From: Acheta domesticus
Lineage: Eukaryota > Arthropoda > Insecta > Orthoptera > Gryllidae
DNA: 64,000 bases
Assembly: GCA_031308135.1 (NCBI GenBank)
Contig: JAHLJT010000631.1
Span: 154,149,276 to 154,213,275, forward strand
Direction of reading: 5' to 3'
Under the pieces are notes generated by a model. That model worked only from the letters and a program-made list of their open reading frames with translations, had not been told where the DNA came from and made no database searches. Positions 55,420 to 64,000 of this stretch are shown piece after piece. The position numbers were made by a program, and so were the translations under genes. The first letter of the stretch is position 1, and each line of letters starts with the position of its first letter.

Positions 55420-56290
55420 CATGAAGCTTTTTTTATTGCATTTTATTTCAATTACACCTTTTTGTTCAAAAGTATCACTTTATGACACTTTCAAAATGTT
55501 TTTCAACACTTCTTGCTCTCTATGCAACATGGCGGCCTGCGACTGGTCTGGCTTTTTAAACGAAGTGCCCTTGTTGTGGTCACGTGGTTCGTGTCGCAAA
55601 CTGGTGCGCCGGAGTAGCCCACCCATACCTTTCCGCCAAGGGAGCAGCGAGGCAGCATCGGCTTCACCAGGCAGCTAGTCTGCACCGGAGCGAGTCTGTT
55701 CTAGCCGCGGCGACAGATAAATAACGGGGGCCTGAAGACAAGAAGAGCAGAATACTTTTTCACTGAGAGCGAGTGTGCTTCAAAGATTGTGATAGTTATC
55801 GTTTCACCGACCACGCCAGTGCTTCGTTTATTCTTTTGCATTATTGTGAAATAGGCTACGAACTGGTACATCTGTGGATAAGGCGAACAGCTAAAAGCTT
55901 GGTACTTTCTCTTCAGGCAAGTGGTATACCTGGCATCGTTTATTGTATAATGCACAATAAAGTGTTATTGTTGAAACGCCCGTTTCCCAACTTCTTTTAA
56001 TATTTCACATTCAAATATCTTATTTATGTGCCGAACTCTTGTGCACCGCGTTGCCTAACATTCAGGGGCAAATTTATCGTGTATGACATCACGTAATATG
56101 ACACCACTATATTTTCATTGGCAAAATCTGATATTTTTTTAGATTTAAGATTTCTTCTGAGATACTCTGAACTTTTTTATATTTATTCTGAGACACTGTG
56201 TGTACGAACAAAAAATATGTTGCACGTCTAGCTACAATTTCCAAATTAATACATAAACTTAACGTTGTTTGGAAGAATTTGGTGTATGTT
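55420..56290. other. spacer, no gene recognised
   Basis: A moderately GC-rich part at 55530-55720 is open in short frames only. AATAAA-like words occur but there is no exon to attach them to. Confidence 0.4.
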
Positions 56291-56299
56291 GTGATCATT

Positions 56300-56700
56300 C
56301 TGAGGCTGATCAGAACGGAATCTGATGCCCCCTCTTATCCTCGTTACGTAGCAGCGACTCCCTAGCCCGGCAATCCCCCCCTTGGAAGGGGTGGAGGGGC
56401 GGTACGGGAAAGGAGTGATGACATAGCAGTTACCGAGAGGAGTTGTGGTGGAGTGTGCGAGCGGAACGAGTTGAAGAGGCTGTGAGAGTGGCAAGAAACG
56501 AACTTGATACCCGTGAACTGCAATACCCTCCGAGGAAGACAGATCAGAGCTCGACACCATTGCCGTCCCTGAGGGCGGGCTTTGCCCCAGCAACGCTTTT
56601 TGCCGGGCCCCTGGCTGACACCGCCGCCAAAGCAAGGCGCAGCGACAGGCGAGGCGTCGCGCCGGAGTCATCCTTCTGGAGGTCTCTAAACGGTTTTCCT
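56300..56700. other. GC-rich block, open on both strands, unassigned
   Basis: A 132-codon plus ORF (56443-56841) and a 141-codon minus ORF (56246-56671) overlap. Neither has a motif, and the plus ORF runs into the AT-rich family copy, so it is not a gene as read. Confidence 0.3.
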
Positions 56701-56702
56701 GT

Positions 56703-57015
56703 TTTTACTTTCTCACCTTACGAATACTTCATAAGAAGAGAAAGTTATGTAATCGTGCGCCAGAAAACAGCGAATTTTCGCCAGAAAAACTTTCAGTGCC
56801 GAGCTCTGGTAACGAAAAAAATTGATAAATCCTGCGGCTAAATTTAGAACATAATCCTCTAACTCGTGGTGTAACCAGAATTCTTGTTATGTTGCTTCTT
56901 GATACCGAAAAATCGATTGACGGCGAAACGTCCGTCTGTCCGTCCGTCCGTCTGTGGTCAACGATATCGCCTAAACCATTCAGAAGATATTTTCAAAATT
57001 AATATTCTCCAATGG
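56703..57015 (-). repeat. AT-rich 1.5-kb family, minus orientation, left part of a copy split by a LINE
   Basis: From the inverted right end (TTTTACTTTCTCACC, TTACGAATACTTC) through TGCCGAGCTCTGGTAACG and a GTCCGTCCGTC block to TATTCTCCAATGG, where a LINE interrupts it. It continues at 60312 with the duplicated TATTCTCCGATGG and then CTGATGTCGCGGCCCC. Confidence 0.7.
57002..57015. repeat. target-site duplication, left
   Basis: ATATTCTCCAATGG; the partner at 60312-60325 is ATATTCTCCGATGG (13 of 14 identical). Confidence 0.8.
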
Positions 57016-57341
57016 GGGGCAATCGATGAACCGCCTCCACGTGGTGTCCCCTGGGTAACGCTAAAGGTTCGCAGTCTAGTGTAGCATTACTTCCACTTCC
57101 TTATGCTACACTTCTTTCATCTTTCCTGTACGCTCTCTTGACCCCTTGTTGTTTTCGACCCCGGCGCTATTAGGTCTCGAGGGCTAGGGTGTTATTCTTT
57201 TCCGAGTCTTCTATTTACTGCATCTCTGCTCTTTTCTCTCTTCCTTCTTCCACTCTCCTCATTCTCTATTTTCCTTATATTCAGGGGTAGGCGAGACTCC
57301 GCAGGCGTAGTGGAACCAACTCGTCAAAGGGAAACAACCCT

Positions 57342-57698
57342 ATGCAAATTCTGCTAGTCTGGGAGCAGAGAGGAAGCAGTCCTTCCACCGGACTTTCCCT
57401 GCGCAGCGCTCGTAACGCGGCTAGGGGAGATTTAATTACTGGTACTCTCCTAAGTGATAGCCGGTCTTCTTCCTGCACGAACCAAGCTAAACGTTTAAAG
57501 GACAAGCCAAAAGGAATAGCGGGATTTACAAACATCGGAATCTGGAATGTTCGTGGTCACTCCCAAAAACAACAAGAATTAGAATTAGAAATAAAAAATG
57601 CCAAGATGGACTTAGTGATAATAACAGAGACAAAAAAGAAAGAAAAAGGAACAATGGAACTGGATCGTATACAATTATATATAGCGACGTCCCAATAG
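57342..57698 (+). pseudogene. LINE endonuclease, N-terminal piece
   Basis: After a GC-rich leader the frame reads FTNIGIWNVRGHSQKQQELE (endonuclease start, with the catalytic-region WNVRG), then MDLVIITETKKKEKGTMEL (catalytic Glu in ITET) and is lost by a frameshift just before a stop at 57696-57698. The continuation in the next frame is SDVPIDKRATAGVGILIHEK. Confidence 0.8.
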
Positions 57699-57699
57699 A

Positions 57700-59071
57700 T
57701 AAAAGAGCTACGGCTGGAGTAGGAATACTAATACACGAAAAGTGGAAAAGTAAAATATCATCTTACAGTTGGGTAAATGAACGAATAACCACTTGCAGAC
57801 TAAAAGTTGAAAGAGGATATCAAAGTGTTATAGCTGTGTATGCGCCAGAAGAGGGTAGGACGGAAGAATCATACTATTTCTACGACAAATTACAAGATTT
57901 ATTACATTCAATGAATAAAAATGATTATATCCTAATAGCAGGTGATTATAACGCAAGATTTGGACAACAACCTATCCTAAAACTAATGGGAACAAATGGT
58001 GAGCCGGCATTGAACCAAAATGGAAAAATTTTGAGAGATTTTATTAATTTTAACGATCTAAGAATAGAAAATTCCTTTTTTAAACACAAAGATATACACA
58101 AATACACTTGGGGAGCCAGAGGAAGTCGCTCATTAATAGATCTTTTTGTAACCAATGTAAAGTTAGGAAAATGCTTTGAAGATGTAAGAGTACTAAGGGG
58201 GAAAGATATAGGATCTGACCACTATCTTGTGAGAGGTAGAATAGGCCTCAAAACAAGATGGTTTAAAGGTGGTAAAAACAAATCGGACCTAAGTAATTTA
58301 AGTTGGAAAAGTCATCTCCTAAAAGACCCTTCTATAGCAAGACTGTACCAAGAAAGAATAAAACAATATTTAAAAAATACAACAATGAACCATGATATAG
58401 AAAATGAATGGAAAGATCTCAGAACTCTTATTGAAAAAGTTGCTGAGGAAGTACTAGGGAAAAAGAAGAAAAACGTGAAAAAGAAAGGACTCTATATATG
58501 GAGTGAAGATCTAAACGAATCAATAGCAGAGAAAAAGAAATTATACCTAAAATGGTTAGCCAACAAAGACCCGCAATCATTAGAACTCTACAAGATTCAA
58601 TGCAAGAAAACAAAATCCCTTGTAAAAAACTTAAATAAAGACAGCTGGCAAAAATATATATCAAATATAGAGCATGATATTCATGGAAGGCAACTGATGG
58701 CCTATAAAGCAATGAAACACCTGAATAACGATGAAAAAGATGCTGCAAAATTACAGGTATTAGATGACAAAGAATGGCTAAAATACTATAAAAACCTATG
58801 GCATGCTGATGAAGACGAAGAAGAAAAAGAAATATCTGATACGCCAGTCCTTCATAATGCAGTGGATAAACTAGAATCTATTGAATTAGAAGAAGCACTA
58901 AGAAATATTAAAAATAAGAAAACACCAGGCCTCGATATTATCAACATAGAATTATTTAAATATCTCCCAGCTGAAGCAAAATCAAAGCTGTTAGATATAT
59001 TTAAAAAATTGCTGGACACACAACATAATACCAACGGAATGGAAGACTGCTCTAGTCATTCCTATATTTAA
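57700..59071 (+). pseudogene. LINE endonuclease, linker and start of reverse transcriptase
   Basis: The longest open piece, more than 411 codons. It has the endonuclease motifs VIAVYAPEEGR, ILIAGDYNARFG (GDxNA), NDLRIENSFF, HKYTWGARGSRSLIDLFV and GSDHYLVRGR (catalytic SDH), all intact. A basic linker with KKKKNVKKKG and the motif DSWQKYISNIEHDIHGRQ follows, and then the first RT motif, KTPGLDIINIELFKYLP. A frameshift near 59030 ends it (the original continues NIIPTEWKTALVIPIFKKG). Confidence 0.85.
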
Positions 59072-59583
59072 AAAAAGGATTACGTACGGCATGTGAAAAC
59101 TATAGAGGTATAAGTCTGCTGAATACACCTTATAAAGGGTATGCTAAAATCATTAATAATAGAATGAAGAAAATAATGGAAGCAATAATTCTGGAAGAAC
59201 AATCAGGATTTAGAAAAGGGAAATCATGTTCTGATAATATGTTTGTGTTAAAACTATTGATTGAAAAGAGGCGAGAATTCAATCTACAAACATGTATAGT
59301 TTTCATAGATTATGTAAAAGCTTTTGATAACGTTCTGAGAGGAAAATTATGGTCAATTATGGACAGAAGAGGCATACCAAAGCATCTAAGCGAAGGTATT
59401 CAAAACATGTACAAAGATACCCAAATTAATGTAAGAACGAAATCAGGTAAAATTCTCAAAGTGTTTATAAATAAAGGAGTGAGACAATGGTGCTGCATGT
59501 CACCCACACTTTTTAATATTTATCTTCACGATGCTATCAGAATATGGAAGCAGAAGATGAAGTTTTTAAATTTTTTCCGATAA
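59072..59583 (+). pseudogene. LINE reverse transcriptase core
   Basis: Reads ACENYRGISLLNTPYKGYAK, EEQSGFRKGKSCSDNMFVLK, TCIVFIDYVKAFDNVLR (motif A, Asp present) and GVRQWCCMSPTLFNIYLHDA (motif B, where Trp replaces the usual Gly). It ends by frameshift at 59583. Confidence 0.85.
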
Positions 59584-59605
59584 TTTTAATAATAAAAAAT
59601 TTATA

Positions 59606-59842
59606 ATGACACTTCTGTTTGCGGACGACCAAGTGATGATATCTGATAATGAAGACACTCTACAAAGAGCTCTATATGAACTGGAGATGATCATTAAAGA
59701 ATATAATTTAGAGATATCTGTCCAAAAGACTAAGTCAAGTCCAAGTATCGAACAAATAAGTTCATTTAATTTCCTGGGTTATAATCTGTCTTACAAAGGA
59801 GAAATTGATGCAGATAATAAAAATTTAACAGAATTAACATAA
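59606..59842 (+). pseudogene. LINE reverse transcriptase, FADD motif
   Basis: Starts MTLLFADDQVMISDNEDTLQ, with both catalytic Asp residues of motif C present, then a thumb region KEYNLEISVQKTK and FNFLGYNLSYKGE. Another frameshift follows. Confidence 0.85.
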
Positions 59843-59859
59843 TTGAAAAATTTAACAGA

Positions 59860-60240
59860 ATGTGTGGAACTATTAGGAGGACACTAAAAAGTAAAGCCAG
59901 GAAAGATACGATCATGAAATTTTATAAAACCTTAGCGTTTCCTTGTCGGCTATATGGATGTGAAATCTGGTCCATGGACATAAAAATTCGAAGTAGGATT
60001 CAGACTGCCGAAATGAAGTTTTTAAGGGGTTGTATTGGTGCCACAAGGAGAGACAGGATCCGCAATGAAGAGATACGTAACGACCTAGGAATTTATAATC
60101 TAAATGGCAAAATTGACGAATACAGGAAAGCTTGGAGAGACCACTTTGATAGAATGGAGGACACACGAATACCAAAATAGATTCTGAAATATAAGCCAAG
60201 AGGAAAACGAAACATAGGAATACCGAAGAGAAGATGGATG
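59860..60240 (+). pseudogene. LINE C-terminal region
   Basis: Reads GTIRRTLKSKARKDTIMKFY, LYGCEIWSMD, AEMKFLRGCIGATRRDRIRN and KAWRDHFDRMEDTRIPK. After an in-frame stop at 60178-60180 it continues KYKPRGKRNIGIPKRRWMDQ, the usual GRRSxGRPKRRW-type end. Confidence 0.85.
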
Positions 60241-60292
60241 GACCAATAGAAGGAGACGCAACGAAACGAAAGTTCTAATGCTTGCACCAGCA

Positions 60293-60313
60293 GTAGAAGA
60301 AGAAGAAGAAGAT
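60293..60313. repeat. (GAA)n tail of the LINE
   Basis: Seven AGA/GAA units marking the 3' end, directly followed by the right target duplication. Confidence 0.8.
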
Positions 60314-60325
60314 ATTCTCCGATGG
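60312..60325. repeat. target-site duplication, right
   Basis: ATATTCTCCGATGG, partner of 57002-57015. Beyond it the host repeat continues to about 60370 with GGCTGATGTCGCGGCCCC. Confidence 0.8.
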
Positions 60326-60369
60326 TTCTGGCTGATGTCGCGGCCCCTGTTTTTTATCAATTTTAATTG

Positions 60370-61453
60370 GCCACGTAGCCGAGGACGGCGGAATCTGGGG
60401 ATTCTTCCGGCGCAGTTAAGAACTCAATGAAGGGCTTCAGAAAAGAATAGATGACTCTCAAGTTCCGCAATAAACGAAATTCTGGCATCTTTAGTGTATT
60501 GTGAACATTTTTATTTGTTTAAAGTGTAATTTCCATTCAAGAAAGACAAGGATTTGATAGTATTTCTAAAAAAGAAAATTGTTGTAAAATAGCGAGGGGA
60601 GAGGAATTCCACACTTTGTCGATTGCTATTATTAAGATTATATTACCGCTTCTTTTTGTGTATTTGTATTTCTTAGGTCAAATTATGGTACAGGAGTATA
60701 TCCACGAACTGAAGTAACACAGCATTCTTTCAGAATTTGTTTGTAATGTTTTTTGGTTTGCTTGTGTTTTTGGGTAGCAGAATTATTCATGTGAGGAGAA
60801 CGAAGCTGATTATATTGATTAGATTAATTATTAAGGGAATGAATGCGTTCTTAATTGTGTTTCCCAACAGTTCGACAGCCCCGAACTCGTATGATAATTA
60901 TCATATCATATCAACTAAGTTCTCGCCGTCTCAAAAAGATTTATTTTTTGCAAGAAGCAAAAAGCAGATTCCTAGCAAACAATCTGCGGTAAGATATAAA
61001 ACTAATCGTCAACAAAGTCGACAATCATCAACAGAGGTCGAATGCACGGAACTATGAAATATTTATTTGAAAATCTAATTTCATAATTTTCACGTAATTG
61101 TAATTATACATGTTAAAAGGTTTTAACGTGTATGCTTGGTTTCTTGGTTGCTTGCCTCGTTGCTTGGTTGCTTGCTTCTCTCTTTGCTTGCTCTCCTCTT
61201 TGCTTTGCAGAAAGGGTCAGAATGATAAAGAGCGAAACGAAGAAACCAGAAGAAATATTTCAAAGGAAAACAAATCAGTAAATGAACTCGATATGTATTA
61301 GTTACTTTATAAAGATAAAACAAAGTTTTTCGCACTTATAAGAGTTCATTCGATTATACGCGTGCTTTGTCGAATTGAATTTATAATTTCAGTCTTATTT
61401 TGTAAGAGTTTTAATTTTTATAAGAATCATTAAATTCATGAAATTCCACTTAC
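60370..61453. other. AT-rich spacer with a CTTGGTTG-type pyrimidine-rich repeat
   Basis: Near 61131-61208 CTTGGTTG/CTTGCTTC words repeat irregularly. A 106-codon plus ORF (60737-61057) has no motif. Confidence 0.4.
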
Positions 61454-61546
61454 CTCTTTTCGAGCTTCTTATATTTGATTCTGGAACAACCTCGTTGTCT
61501 TCTTTCAACTTCTCGCTGCGCACGCTGATCTTTTCCTCTGAACGTC
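61454..61546 (-). CDS. candidate internal exon (93 bp) of an unknown gene
   Basis: Minus strand: acceptor ATTTTGCCCAG before 61546 and a perfect donor, AAAAGAG then GTAAGT, after 61454. Two frames are open: one gives RSEEKISVRSEKLKEDNEVV followed by PESNIRSSKR, a plausible charged linker; the other gives an Arg/Gln-rich sequence. The length is a multiple of three, so it would be a symmetric cassette exon. No partner exon was identified. Confidence 0.4.
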
Positions 61547-61549
61547 CTG

Positions 61550-62940
61550 GGCAAAATGGTCGAATCTTGTTTTAGTTCAAGCAAAATTCATTTGAAAGGG
61601 GTAAAAAATTTGCAACTGGCTGTTTCCTTTGAGGCATGGAATTTTGCGTTAACTGTTCTACGGGCAGTACCCCCTACTGTTTCATGCTGAAGGGAGGCAT
61701 AGTGGCGCGAATTCAAAACTCCAGCGACACGATGTACTTGCCTTAGCGAACGGTTTCAATATTTATACTCTGTGATGGAACTGCTCACAAAATGGAGGCG
61801 CCGACACACTTATGGTGTGACAGTCGTCCCAAGTCGCAGGAGGGGACACGCGCTGAATTTATTTAATAAGGGCGCCAAGCGCATGCCCACTTACCTGCTT
61901 AATATCGCCGGCGTTGAGCGTCTCAGGGGTGAGCGCCCTGGGTCGAAGGGTTGCATTTGGTGGTTTCTTAAGATTTAGAATAATAACACTTTGCTATGGT
62001 ATTAATTGGTTCACCCGACCAAATGGCGGGGACTAATTTATTCAAAAAATTAAACGAAGAGAAACTGTTCAGGTTGATGCTGGGTTATTGTCACTTTAGT
62101 AGCCGATTAATGAATGATGGTGATGACAACTTACAATCTGTGATGTTAGATGGTAATGTCACCGCGACTGGATTGCTCGCCGAGCGACGGAGAAGTGTAG
62201 TCGGACCCTCAGGAGGCGACGCCGGAACGTTGCAAGGTTGGCCTCCGATTGCCTCCGGGGTGATGACTCCGCCGCACGGGACGTCGGCGGTGGATGACCG
62301 GGCGGTCGCGACGTGATGCTCGCGCGCGTCTCAGGCCGTCACACGACACCTGGACCGCGTATGACGCTCGAAGCCAAACTTTGGCTATTCGGAATTAATT
62401 CCGTGAAGACCGGGCAAGTTTCGCAGTGGTCGGCTCAGTGTGTGCCTTACCCACTGCTGCTGTTCCCTTTCTACCGCAGGTTTCATTAACTGACTAATAT
62501 TCGGTGGCTTTCTTAACTACCACTGTTAATCTACTCAAAACTTTACTTGTTGGTTTCTATCTCCATACGACTTCTCCTGCACGACCGTCCTCTCTAGCGT
62601 CTGTCGCCCGTCCTCTCTCTCTGGCCTCGCTCGCCCGTCTGTCCCTTTCGTTTTTTCGAAAAAATCTCAAAGTGCTCACGTGCTTCCTGCCTAGTGATTT
62701 TATTGGTCGGATTTGAACTTCTCGAACCTTCTATTTCATCAACGGTGCCTTCTGGTTGTTCATTGGCCGGCATTGTTAGGCCGGAGGAGCGCGCACGTGT
62801 CCCTTCTGCTTTGGCATGTGATGATTTTATAGGCTTTTAGAGGATTATTGAGCCGGGTGCGATCGCCAAGTCGCTAAAATGGTTGTTCCGGCTGTCGATC
62901 ATCCAGTATTGTTGGACAAAGGCTAAGATTTATTGTTAGG
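61550..62940. other. mixed region, GC-rich from about 61770, no gene assigned
   Basis: Plus-strand ORFs of 68 and 106 codons (61772-61978, 61996-62316) show no domain. The CpG content rises to the right. This may be the flank of a gene beyond the window or an unlisted repeat. Confidence 0.3.
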
Positions 62941-62949
62941 GGCTTCTGG

Positions 62950-63270
62950 AGAACTTGGGCCGTTGGGCGGAACTAAATCGGGTCGCGGTGGACGCGTGGC
63001 CCTTTCCAACTTCCGGTAATTTGGCGTGACGCGGGGGTGAGAGGGTGCGATGGTCACCCGACGCATCGCGGTATTGTCAGAAAAAGGGTATAATTGATAG
63101 TTGAAAGTTTATGGGGGGCTTGAGCGGCTGGGCGTATCTAATTCGAGGGCGCGTAGTTCTTTGCTGCCGTCCGGTAATTTGGCGTGACGCAAGGGTGGAG
63201 GACTGCGATGGTCCCCGACACATCGCAACTCTAATGTTGTTTTATGACATTTATAGGTAGACAGTGTACA
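62950..63270. repeat. two diverged tandem units of about 160 bp
   Basis: CCGGTAATTTGGCGTGACGC occurs at 63013-63032 and again at 63171-63190. Around it both units share CTTGGGCCG/CTTGAGCGG at the left and TGCGATGGTC...GACGCATCGC / CTGCGATGGTC...GACACATCGC at the right. The pair is about 158 bases apart. Traces of a third unit may lie near 62850. Confidence 0.65.
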
Positions 63271-63479
63271 CAAAACTTTACAAAATATTTGTACTCAATC
63301 CTTATCAAATAAACTTTGTATTATCAGATTTCATACCTGCGATAATTTTAGACACAAGACCTCAGATACTAGCAAGTCTATGTACAAAATAAGATTTGAT
63401 AAGATGGAAAATGTTGGAAATACATACTGCTGATGAATCTTGAAAAAAATTACTTCTGTACTGTAGTGATACCGAATCC

Positions 63480-63720
63480 ATTACGGCTGCGAGCCTGAGA
63501 ATTGCGCCGTGTTGCGCGACAGAGGGGTCGACGGCGGCGCCAGGCCACCCGCTGGACCCGCCCCCTAACGATTCGTCGCACCCCAAGTGTCCCGCAGCCT
63601 GGGAGGTCTTCCCGTGCACGTGCACGCCAGTACTTTTCCGCGGCGCTCCTCGCCTTCCCCATCCTCCCTTGAGATTTTCGTCCCCCCCCAGTCATTAATT
63701 TCTGCCCCTATTTGACAGAA
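63480..63720. other. GC-rich block, unassigned
   Basis: Minus-strand frames are open for 80 codons but rich in Arg/Ala, as random GC-rich DNA would give. No acceptor/donor pair is convincing. It may be part of a promoter region together with the elements at 63.8 kb. Confidence 0.3.
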
Positions 63721-63852
63721 AATTGAAGCGAGAGAGAACGAGTGCGGGTCTCTCTCTCATTTCTCGGCCCCAAAAACTTCCGATGATTGGGCGGAATTAT
63801 TCTACGACGCAATACCCTTTCACCAATAGCTGTCGGACGTGGACAAAGCTCT

Positions 63853-63871
63853 AGAATGTTCTAGAACATTT
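63853..63871. promoter_or_regulatory. heat-shock element
   Basis: AGAATGTTCTAGAACATTT holds three perfect alternating 5-base units (nGAAn, nTTCn, nGAAn) and a near-perfect fourth (TTT for TTC), the consensus for trimeric heat-shock factor. A CCAAT word (63822-63826) and GAGA-type repeats lie near. It is symmetric, so direction is not given; a gene to the right, outside the window, is the simplest guess. Confidence 0.65.
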
Positions 63872-63899
63872 TGAGGGAATTTGGTGGGGGAAGGAAGGC

Positions 63900-63985
63900 T
63901 CGAGAGAGAAGAGGTGAGGCCATCACAGAGAGAGGGTGTGAGGCCGTCACAGAGAGAGGACGTAAGAGGCGGTCAGGGGGACGAG
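63900..63985. repeat. GAGA-rich short tandem repeat
   Basis: CGAGAGAGAAGAGG, then a unit GTGAGGCCATCACAGAGAG repeated twice with a worn third copy (GTAAGAGGCGGTCAGG). GAGA words next to a heat-shock element recall insect heat-shock promoters. Confidence 0.55.
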
Positions 63986-64000
63986 ACGTTATAGTGGAGG

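Larger units (their letters stand above)
57016..60311 (+). mobile_element. complete-ended LINE (endonuclease + reverse transcriptase, RTE-like), frameshifted
   Basis: A 3.3-kb non-LTR retrotransposon with both boundaries defined by a 14-bp target duplication and a 3' (GAA)n tail. A GC-rich 5' UTR (57016-57340) is followed by one long coding region: endonuclease, linker, reverse transcriptase and C-terminal region, all in order. Frameshifts near 57670, 59030, 59585 and 59845 and a stop at 60178 kill it, but the reading is otherwise continuous, so it is a recent copy. The relative at 26662 and the fragments at 3.4 and 6.5 kb are older. The single-ORF layout, short 3' repeat tail and 14-bp duplication fit RTE-type LINEs; the exact clade needs a phylogeny. 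Confidence 0.85.

Noticed and set aside
56246..56841. Overlapping 141- and 132-codon ORFs as genes
   Set aside because: They overlap on opposite strands, have no motifs, and the plus one runs into a repeat copy.

Overview
The window reads as nuclear DNA of an arthropod, most likely an insect. It has spliced genes with GT-AG introns, a Rebers-Riddiford cuticle protein gene, many non-LTR retrotransposons, a Tc1-like transposase relic, hAT-type and fold-back MITEs, and several tRNA-derived SINE families. The background is AT-rich (long A/T runs, short broken ORFs). The few believable coding exons are GC-rich islands. Nothing looks bacterial or viral, and I see no rRNA gene, CRISPR array or convincing intact tRNA gene. 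The exact insect order cannot be read from the sequence.

Two protein-coding genes can be rebuilt, both on the minus strand and both for secreted structural proteins. Gene 1 (about 9.4 to 12.8 kb, first exon possibly at 23.56 kb) has a 1007-base exon ending in a GTAAGT donor and a 628-base last exon. The two join in matching phase to give about 544 residues: a hydrophobic signal-like start, Ala/Pro/His-rich and Asp/His-rich regions, and a tail of 14 Tyr-Pro-rich repeats (13 of YxPP type). It belongs to no family I recognise. Gene 2 (47.65 to 51.53 kb) is a four-exon RR-type cuticular protein of 149 residues with a TATA box and initiator upstream. Other possible exons of unknown genes lie at 35.46-35.60 kb and 61.45-61.55 kb. 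At the right edge a strong heat-shock element with GAGA-type repeats suggests a promoter for a gene outside the window.

Most of the rest is mobile DNA. From the left: a SINE-like tRNA relic; a THAP-like pseudogene (1.2-1.6 kb); two pieces of an endonuclease/reverse-transcriptase element either side of a Tc1-like relic (3.4-7.2 kb); gene 1 and its repeat-filled introns; three SINEs (24-26 kb); a LINE with a hAT MITE and a SINE nested inside it (26.7-29.9 kb); a 250-bp MITE (31.2 kb); a 3-kb Jockey-like LINE on the minus strand (31.9-34.9 kb); a long region with little recognisable content (36-40 kb); a LINE 3' end and microsatellites (43-46 kb); gene 2; and a 3.3-kb LINE with clear target-site duplications (57.0-60.3 kb).

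The commonest sequence is an AT-rich repeat of about 1.5 kb, present in more than a dozen full, partial or inverted copies. It has a fixed left end (CTAGTGGTGCTAC) and a fixed right end (a palindrome followed by GAGAAAGTAAAAA). It shows no coding capacity and I cannot assign it to a class. Two LINEs are inserted into copies of it, so it is older than they are.
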